DNA of 9,976 bases from an uncultured Bacilli bacterium. GTDB lineage: Bacteria; Bacillota_I; Bacilli_A; RF39; UBA660. The stretch lies in assembly GCA_948750805.1 (NCBI GenBank), contig CAPZYV010000029.1:1-9976 (forward strand), given 5' to 3'. This document shows positions 7,218-9,976 of the stretch, piece by piece. Every line of letters starts with the position of its first letter. Position 1 is the stretch's first letter. The position numbers were made by a program, and so were the translations under genes. The notes beneath the pieces are model-generated. The model was given only the letters and a program-made list of their open reading frames with translations, did no database searches and was not told where the DNA came from.

Positions 7218-7572
7218 AATTTTTATTAAAATCTTTAGTAGTATAATTTTTACATTTAATATAAGATTTATATTTATAAGCTCCATCTAATTTAACTATT
7301 ACATAGCCCTCACATACATCATCTTCATACTTAAGCTCATCTAAAAATTCATTTTCTATTAATTCTTTACTTGTAACTTTAGTTTCATTTCCTTCTTTAG
7401 GATATAAAAATTTATAATCTACATATTTTTCAGCACTATCTTTTAATTTATCTTCTACTTTAGCATAATTATTATCATTATCCTTAAGTTTAAACCCAAT
7501 AAAAGTTAGTAAAGCTAAAATTACAACAACAATTATCCCCCATATAGTAAATAATGTATTTGTCTTTTTCAT
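7216..7572 (-). CDS. Small single-pass membrane protein with extracytoplasmic two-Cys domain
   Basis: A 118-residue protein: short basic start, one hydrophobic helix (about 8-27), then a hydrophilic domain presumably outside (N-in by the positive-inside rule). The outside part reads SAEKYVDY, VTSKELIENEFLDEL (67-80), then CEGYVIVKLDGAYKYKSYIKCKNY with C87 and C107. The pattern of a leucine-rich helix followed by C-x-GYV ... YK-x-YIKC-x-x-Y recurs, as I recall, in many uncharacterised secreted proteins of gut Firmicutes; its function is unknown. AAAGGA lies ahead of the ATG, and the 91-aa gene ends 13 bp upstream, so the two are probably one operon. Its stop codon is inside the shared terminator with the ABC gene. 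Confidence 0.75.
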   Translation of the reverse strand: MKKTNTLFTIWGIIVVVILALLTFIGFKLKDNDNNYAKVEDKLKDSAEKYVDYKFLYPKEGNETKVTSKELIENEFLDELKYEDDVCEGYVIVKLDGAYKYKSYIKCKNYTTKDFNKN

Positions 7573-7585
7573 AACTATCCTTTAT

Positions 7586-7861
7586 CTATTTAGTACGTTC
7601 TTTAATAAAAAATGGTCCAAATTCCAAAGATGCTGGTATACTAGTTCTATCATACTTATACATTTTATAACCAAGACCAGTACAAGAATATACTTCACCA
7701 TCATCATATTTTTTAGTACTTTCACTTAAACAAAATACTGGTTTTTTAGATTGCCTAGCTCTAAAATAATCTATAAAAAAGCAAGATATCCATATAATAA
7801 CTAACGCAAGTACAATTAACTTAATAATTTCTCCTTTTTTTAAATTCATTTTATTTTCCAT
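7586..7861 (-). CDS. Small conserved-looking single-pass membrane protein
   Basis: A 91-residue protein with one membrane helix (about 12-30) after a basic start, DYFRAR at its end, and a short domain beyond it containing KPVFC (C44), YDDGEVYSC (C60), GLGYKMYKY (62-70) and LEFGPFF (79-85). Small proteins with the order FC ... YDDG ... GLGYK ... EFGPFF are, as I recall, found in many Firmicutes without an assigned function; that likeness is recalled, not tested. I chose the first of two nearby Met codons because AGGTG lies seven bases ahead. It is the first gene after the rplL terminator and probably the first of a two-gene operon with the 118-aa membrane protein. Confidence 0.7.
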   Translation of the reverse strand: MENKMNLKKGEIIKLIVLALVIIWISCFFIDYFRARQSKKPVFCLSESTKKYDDGEVYSCTGLGYKMYKYDRTSIPASLEFGPFFIKERTK

Positions 7862-7873
7862 ATTTTTTCACCT

Positions 7874-7908
7874 ATTATAATTATAAATGTTAAATTTCAA
7901 AAACGCAA
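7874..7908 (-). promoter_or_regulatory. Possible promoter of the two small membrane-protein genes
   Basis: Minus strand TTGCGT (7908-7903), 17-base spacer, TATAAT (7885-7880), with a second TATAAT directly after (7879-7874). The start site would fall only about 10-15 bases before the ATG, so the leader would be very short. The 155-bp gap from the rplL stop to this gene otherwise holds only the rplL terminator and AT-rich DNA. Confidence 0.45.
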
Positions 7909-7980
7909 CATATTTAAATTAAATTTATCTTTTATTTTTCTTACTTCAACTTTTCATTTCAAATATCTTCTTATATCCAT

Positions 7981-8013
7981 AAAAAAACTGTTAAGTTTTA
8001 CCTTAACAGTTTT
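7981..8013 (-). terminator. Intrinsic terminator of the rplJL operon
   Basis: Minus-strand RNA: AAAACTGTTAAG (8013-8002), loop GTAAAA, CTTAACAGTTTT (7995-7984) and more U to 7981. The perfect 12-bp stem and long U-tract lie three bases after the rplL stop. It separates rplL from whatever follows; in most Firmicutes that would be rpoB. Confidence 0.9.
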
Positions 8014-8016
8014 AAA

Positions 8017-8382
8017 TTAAGCTAATTCTACTTCAGCGCCAGCTTCAGTTAATTGAGTCTTAATAGCTTCTGCTTCATCAGCAGGAATATTTTCTTTTAA
8101 GTTACCACCATTGTCAGCTAAAGCTTTTGCTTCAACTAATCCAAGACCAGTAATTTCCTTAATTATTTTAATAACAGCGATTTTGTTTCCGCCAGCACTC
8201 TTAAGTACTACAGTTTTTGTTGAAGGTCCTTCTTCAACTGCACCTGCAGGAGCAGCAGCTACTGCTACAGCACTTGGATCTACTCCAAATTCTTCTTTCA
8301 TTGCGTCAACTAATTCTTTAACTTCAAGAATAGTCATTTCTTTTAAAGATTCAATAAAACTTTCTTTTGTTAATTTTGCCAT
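8017..8382 (-). CDS. rplL: 50S ribosomal protein L7/L12
   Basis: 121 residues, normal family length. It forms dimers on L10 and makes the mobile stalk that recruits translation GTPases (EF-Tu, EF-G, IF2). The N-terminal dimerisation helices (2-37), the Ala/Gly/Pro-rich hinge VAVAAAPAGA (39-48) and the C-terminal factor-binding domain KTVVLKSAGGNKIAVIKIIK with ITGLGLVEAKAL are all plain. NGGNLKENI stands where many homologues have a GAPKAVKEG-like loop. It starts 15 bp after rplJ with AAGGA ahead, and a strong terminator follows, so rplJ-rplL is a closed two-gene unit under the upstream leader. Confidence 0.97.
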   Translation of the reverse strand: MAKLTKESFIESLKEMTILEVKELVDAMKEEFGVDPSAVAVAAAPAGAVEEGPSTKTVVLKSAGGNKIAVIKIIKEITGLGLVEAKALADNGGNLKENIPADEAEAIKTQLTEAGAEVELA

Positions 8383-8397
8383 ATTTTCAATTCCTTT

Positions 8398-8889
8398 CTA
8401 ATTTTCTAATTTTTCGGCATATAAGTTTAAACCAATAGATAAATTTCTTACATGTTCCATCATACCAGCGGCTAACATTGTTAGTAATCCTTCGTAAGAT
8501 GGGATAGTTGCATATTCATTAATTACAGAAAGTTCAGCTTTCTCGCCATTAATGATACCTACACGAATATTCATTTTATCGTGAGTTTTAGCAAATTCAG
8601 AAATAACTTTAATTGGTTCAAGTAAATTCTTACCAAACATAATTGCATTTGGTCCTTCTAAGAAACCATTTAAGTCAATATTTAAGTCATCTAAACTTCT
8701 CTTTAAAAGAGTGTTTTTATAAACTCTAACTTCACCTTCAGCATCTCTTAGTTTCTTTCTTAGTTCACTTACTTCAGCAACTGTTAAACCTTGATATTCA
8801 AATAAAACTACAGATTCACTATTTTTAATTTTATCTGTAATCTCACTAACAATAGCCTTTTTAGTGTCTAATACTTTGCTACTTGCCAT
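8398..8889 (-). CDS. rplJ: 50S ribosomal protein L10
   Basis: 163 residues, family-typical. L10 anchors the L7/L12 dimers to 23S rRNA next to L11. The N-terminal rRNA-binding domain shows ESVVLFEYQGLTVAEVSELR and the basic stretch VYKNTLLKRSL; the C-terminal helix MMEHVRNLSIGLNLYAEKLEN (143-163) is the L7/L12 dimer-binding segment. AGGAGGA at 8896-8902 precedes the ATG. In B. subtilis the L10-L12 complex also represses its own rplJL mRNA by binding the leader; the leader upstream here has the parts for that. rplL follows after 15 bp. Confidence 0.97.
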   Translation of the reverse strand: MASSKVLDTKKAIVSEITDKIKNSESVVLFEYQGLTVAEVSELRKKLRDAEGEVRVYKNTLLKRSLDDLNIDLNGFLEGPNAIMFGKNLLEPIKVISEFAKTHDKMNIRVGIINGEKAELSVINEYATIPSYEGLLTMLAAGMMEHVRNLSIGLNLYAEKLEN

Positions 8890-8899
8890 ATTTTTCCTC

Positions 8900-9017
8900 C
8901 TATTATATTTAAAAAAGCTTCCGTAAGGGAAGCTTAAAACAACAAAGTTCTAAACAACTCCCCTCGGTAGGATTATTAAAGCTTTGCTCCCTACTGTCTT
9001 TGGTTCGCTTTTTTATA
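8900..9017 (-). ncRNA. L10-type ribosomal leader controlling rplJL
   Basis: The RNA between the promoter start (near 9017) and the rplJ ribosome binding site carries the usual L10-leader sequence blocks: ACCAAAGACAGTAGGG (9004-8989) and CCTACCGAGG (8971-8962), joined by the helix GTAGG (8994-8990) with CCTAC (8971-8967). A second helix, CAAAG (9002-8998) with CTTTG (8947-8943), can close the element. Downstream is an intrinsic hairpin with U-tract. GAGGGGAG (8965-8958) can instead pair with CTTCCCTT (8932-8925), 8 bp with two G-U, blocking that hairpin. The family assignment rests on motif recall. The switch is inferred from the fold and fits transcription attenuation as described for B. subtilis rplJL. 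Confidence 0.85.
8911..8935 (-). terminator. Attenuator hairpin in the rplJ leader
   Basis: Minus-strand RNA AAGCTTCC (8935-8928), loop CTTAC, GGAAGCTT (8922-8915), then UUUU. The perfect 8-bp stem and U-tract end about ten bases before the rplJ Shine-Dalgarno. Being upstream of the genes it controls, it is an attenuator, probably used when L10-L12 is in excess. Confidence 0.8.
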
Positions 9018-9023
9018 CAATTT

Positions 9024-9052
9024 ATTATATTACAAATCTAACTAAATGTCAA
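9024..9052 (-). promoter_or_regulatory. Consensus promoter of rplJL inside the end of rplA
   Basis: Minus strand TTGACA (9052-9047), exactly 17 bases, TATAAT (9029-9024): all twelve consensus bases at optimal spacing. The -35 overlaps the last Phe-Asp-Ile codons of rplA and the spacer overlaps its TAG stop. It makes the rplJL leader start independently of rplKA transcription. Confidence 0.9.
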
Positions 9053-9740
9053 AAGTATTTTTATCTAAATGGATACCAGGACCCATAGTACTAGTAATTG
9101 TAATACTATTAATGAATACACCTTTAACACTTGTTGGTTTAGCTTTTGCAACAGTTGTTACTACATAACTTAAGTTTTCAGCTAATTTCTTTTCATCAAA
9201 AGATACTTTACCAATTATAGTATGGATATTACCATAAGAATCATTTTTATAACTAATCATACCTTTGTTAATATCATTAACAGCTTTAACAACATCAGTA
9301 GTAACTGTACCAGTTTTAGGGTTTGGCATTAAACCTTTAGGTCCTAAAACTTTACCAATCTTACCAAGTTCTGGCATCATATCAGGAGTTGCAACGATTA
9401 CATCAAAATCAAACCAATTTTCTTTAGCGATTTTGTCAATCATATCTTTATCGCCAACATAAGTAGCTCCAGCTTCTTTTGCTTTAGTTGCAGCTTCTCC
9501 TTTAGCAATAACTAATACTCTTTTAGTTTTACCTGTACCATTAGGAAGAACAAAACTTCCTCTTAAACTTTGGTCAGACTTTTTCGCATCTATATTTAAT
9601 TTAATAGCAACTTCAACAGTACTATCAAAATTAGTAACACTTGTTTCTTTTACTAATTTTACAGCTTCATCTAAACTATATAATTTATTTTTATCAAGTT
9701 TGCTAGATGCTTCCACATATTTTTTTCCATGTTTTTTCAT
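9042..9740 (-). CDS. rplA: 50S ribosomal protein L1
   Basis: 232 residues, the usual length. L1 forms the mobile stalk near the E site that helps move deacylated tRNA out, and in many bacteria also binds its own rplKA mRNA. The family signature [20 protein letters not shown] runs from about 127 to 146. The two-domain plan is complete: domain I from residues 1-67 plus about 160-232, domain II between. Other family blocks are [19 protein letters not shown] (59-77) and [17 protein letters not shown] (170-186). AGGAGGG at 9749-9755 precedes the ATG. It lies 56 bp after rplK on the same strand. Its last codons double as the -35 box of the rplJL promoter. Confidence 0.97.
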   Translation of the reverse strand: MKKHGKKYVEASSKLDKNKLYSLDEAVKLVKETSVTNFDSTVEVAIKLNIDAKKSDQSLRGSFVLPNGTGKTKRVLVIAKGEAATKAKEAGATYVGDKDMIDKIAKENWFDFDVIVATPDMMPELGKIGKVLGPKGLMPNPKTGTVTTDVVKAVNDINKGMISYKNDSYGNIHTIIGKVSFDEKKLAENLSYVVTTVAKAKPTSVKGVFINSITITSTMGPGIHLDKNTFDI

Positions 9741-9796
9741 TTCAATTTCCCTCCTATCTGTGGTTATTTAATGGGATTTCTTTTTATAAATTTTTA

Positions 9797-9976
9797 TTAT
9801 TCTTCTTCTGTTTTTTCTTCATCACCAATTACTGGGACTTCAGCATTAAATGATTTTGCTTCTTCTTCCATTTCAGCAAGTTCTGCATCACGTTTAGCTG
9901 CTTCTGCTTCTTCTAGACGAGCCTCACGAGCTTGTTCAGCTAATTCTGCATCATTAACACCTTTAATAGCAATACC
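9797..9976 (-). CDS. rplK: 50S ribosomal protein L11, C-terminal part with charged tail (cut by window edge)
   Basis: The last 59 codons of a gene directly upstream of rplA, the normal place of rplK. The fragment opens with GIAIKG, which fits the end of L11 (GTARSMGI-x-[VI]-x-G), where most L11 proteins stop. Here it runs on for about 53 residues of a mainly Ala/Glu/Lys/Arg helix (DAELAEQAREARLEEAEAAK and on) ending in an acidic EEKTEEE. The extension is read in frame without a break to two TAA stops in tandem. The identity rests on synteny plus the short core match. The tail looks like a solvent-exposed single helix or coiled coil; its role is unknown. L11 supports the GTPase centre and RelA-dependent sensing. 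Confidence 0.8.
   Translation of the reverse strand, partial: GIAIKGVNDAELAEQAREARLEEAEAAKRDAELAEMEEEAKSFNAEVPVIGDEEKTEEE

Noticed and set aside
8111..8401. Open frame of 96 codons on the plus strand opposite rplL
   Set aside because: It is antisense to a certain ribosomal gene, and its Ala/Thr/Ser-rich product reflects the reverse complement of the L7/L12 hinge. The plus-strand frames at 9265-9462, 3760-3957 and 1976-2161 were dropped for the same reason.
1..9976. Mycoplasma-type genetic code (UGA as Trp)
   Set aside because: All Trp codons checked in nine genes are TGG, and proteins of normal family length are obtained with the standard code.
1..9976. CRISPR arrays, insertion sequences, tRNA or rRNA genes, T-box elements
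   Set aside because: No regularly spaced repeats, transposase-like frames, cloverleaf-like sequences or T-box motifs were seen in the gaps, all of which are under about 210 bp.

Overview
The window suggests an AT-rich, low-GC Firmicutes/Bacilli-type genome, probably one of the small-genome uncultured gut lineages near RF39/Mollicutes. The reasons are strong AGGAGG-type ribosome binding sites, sigma-A-type promoters, short intrinsic terminators, an L10-type leader ahead of rplJ, and very Lys/Asn/Ile-rich proteins. Every tryptophan codon I checked is TGG, so the standard bacterial code is used, not the Mycoplasma UGA=Trp code. The taxonomic placement is inference.

Layout, right to left because most genes are on the minus strand. 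At the right edge is the 3' end of rplK (L11), with an unusual charged C-terminal tail, then rplA (L1). A consensus promoter overlaps the end of rplA. It drives an L10-type leader with an internal terminator hairpin (8900-9017), then rplJ (L10) and rplL (L7/L12), closed by a strong intrinsic terminator (7981-8013). Next come two small one-helix membrane proteins (7216-7861, minus). Convergent to them is a large plus-strand gene for a fused MacB/FtsX-type ABC ATPase-permease (4649-7195), which shares a small bidirectional terminator with them. Divergent from the ABC gene is a run of minus-strand genes: an unrecognised 333-aa protein, a YehR/DUF1307-like lipoprotein with its own terminator, an unrecognised all-helical 509-aa protein, and a HipA/CtkA-like kinase. 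At the left edge a promoter and a foldable leader precede the first codons of rpsL (S12).

The framework is the rplKAJL-to-rpsL ribosomal cluster. In most Firmicutes rpoB and rpoC lie between rplL and rpsL; here about 8 kb of envelope, transport, kinase and unknown genes occupies that place. The best-supported regulatory system is the rplJL leader, for which a concrete terminator/antiterminator switch can be drawn. The most novel items are the HipA-like kinase with no visible antitoxin and no terminator before rpsL, its helical neighbour, the L11 tail and the missing rpoBC. There are no tRNA or rRNA genes, CRISPR arrays or insertion sequences, and no gene-free stretch longer than about 205 bp.
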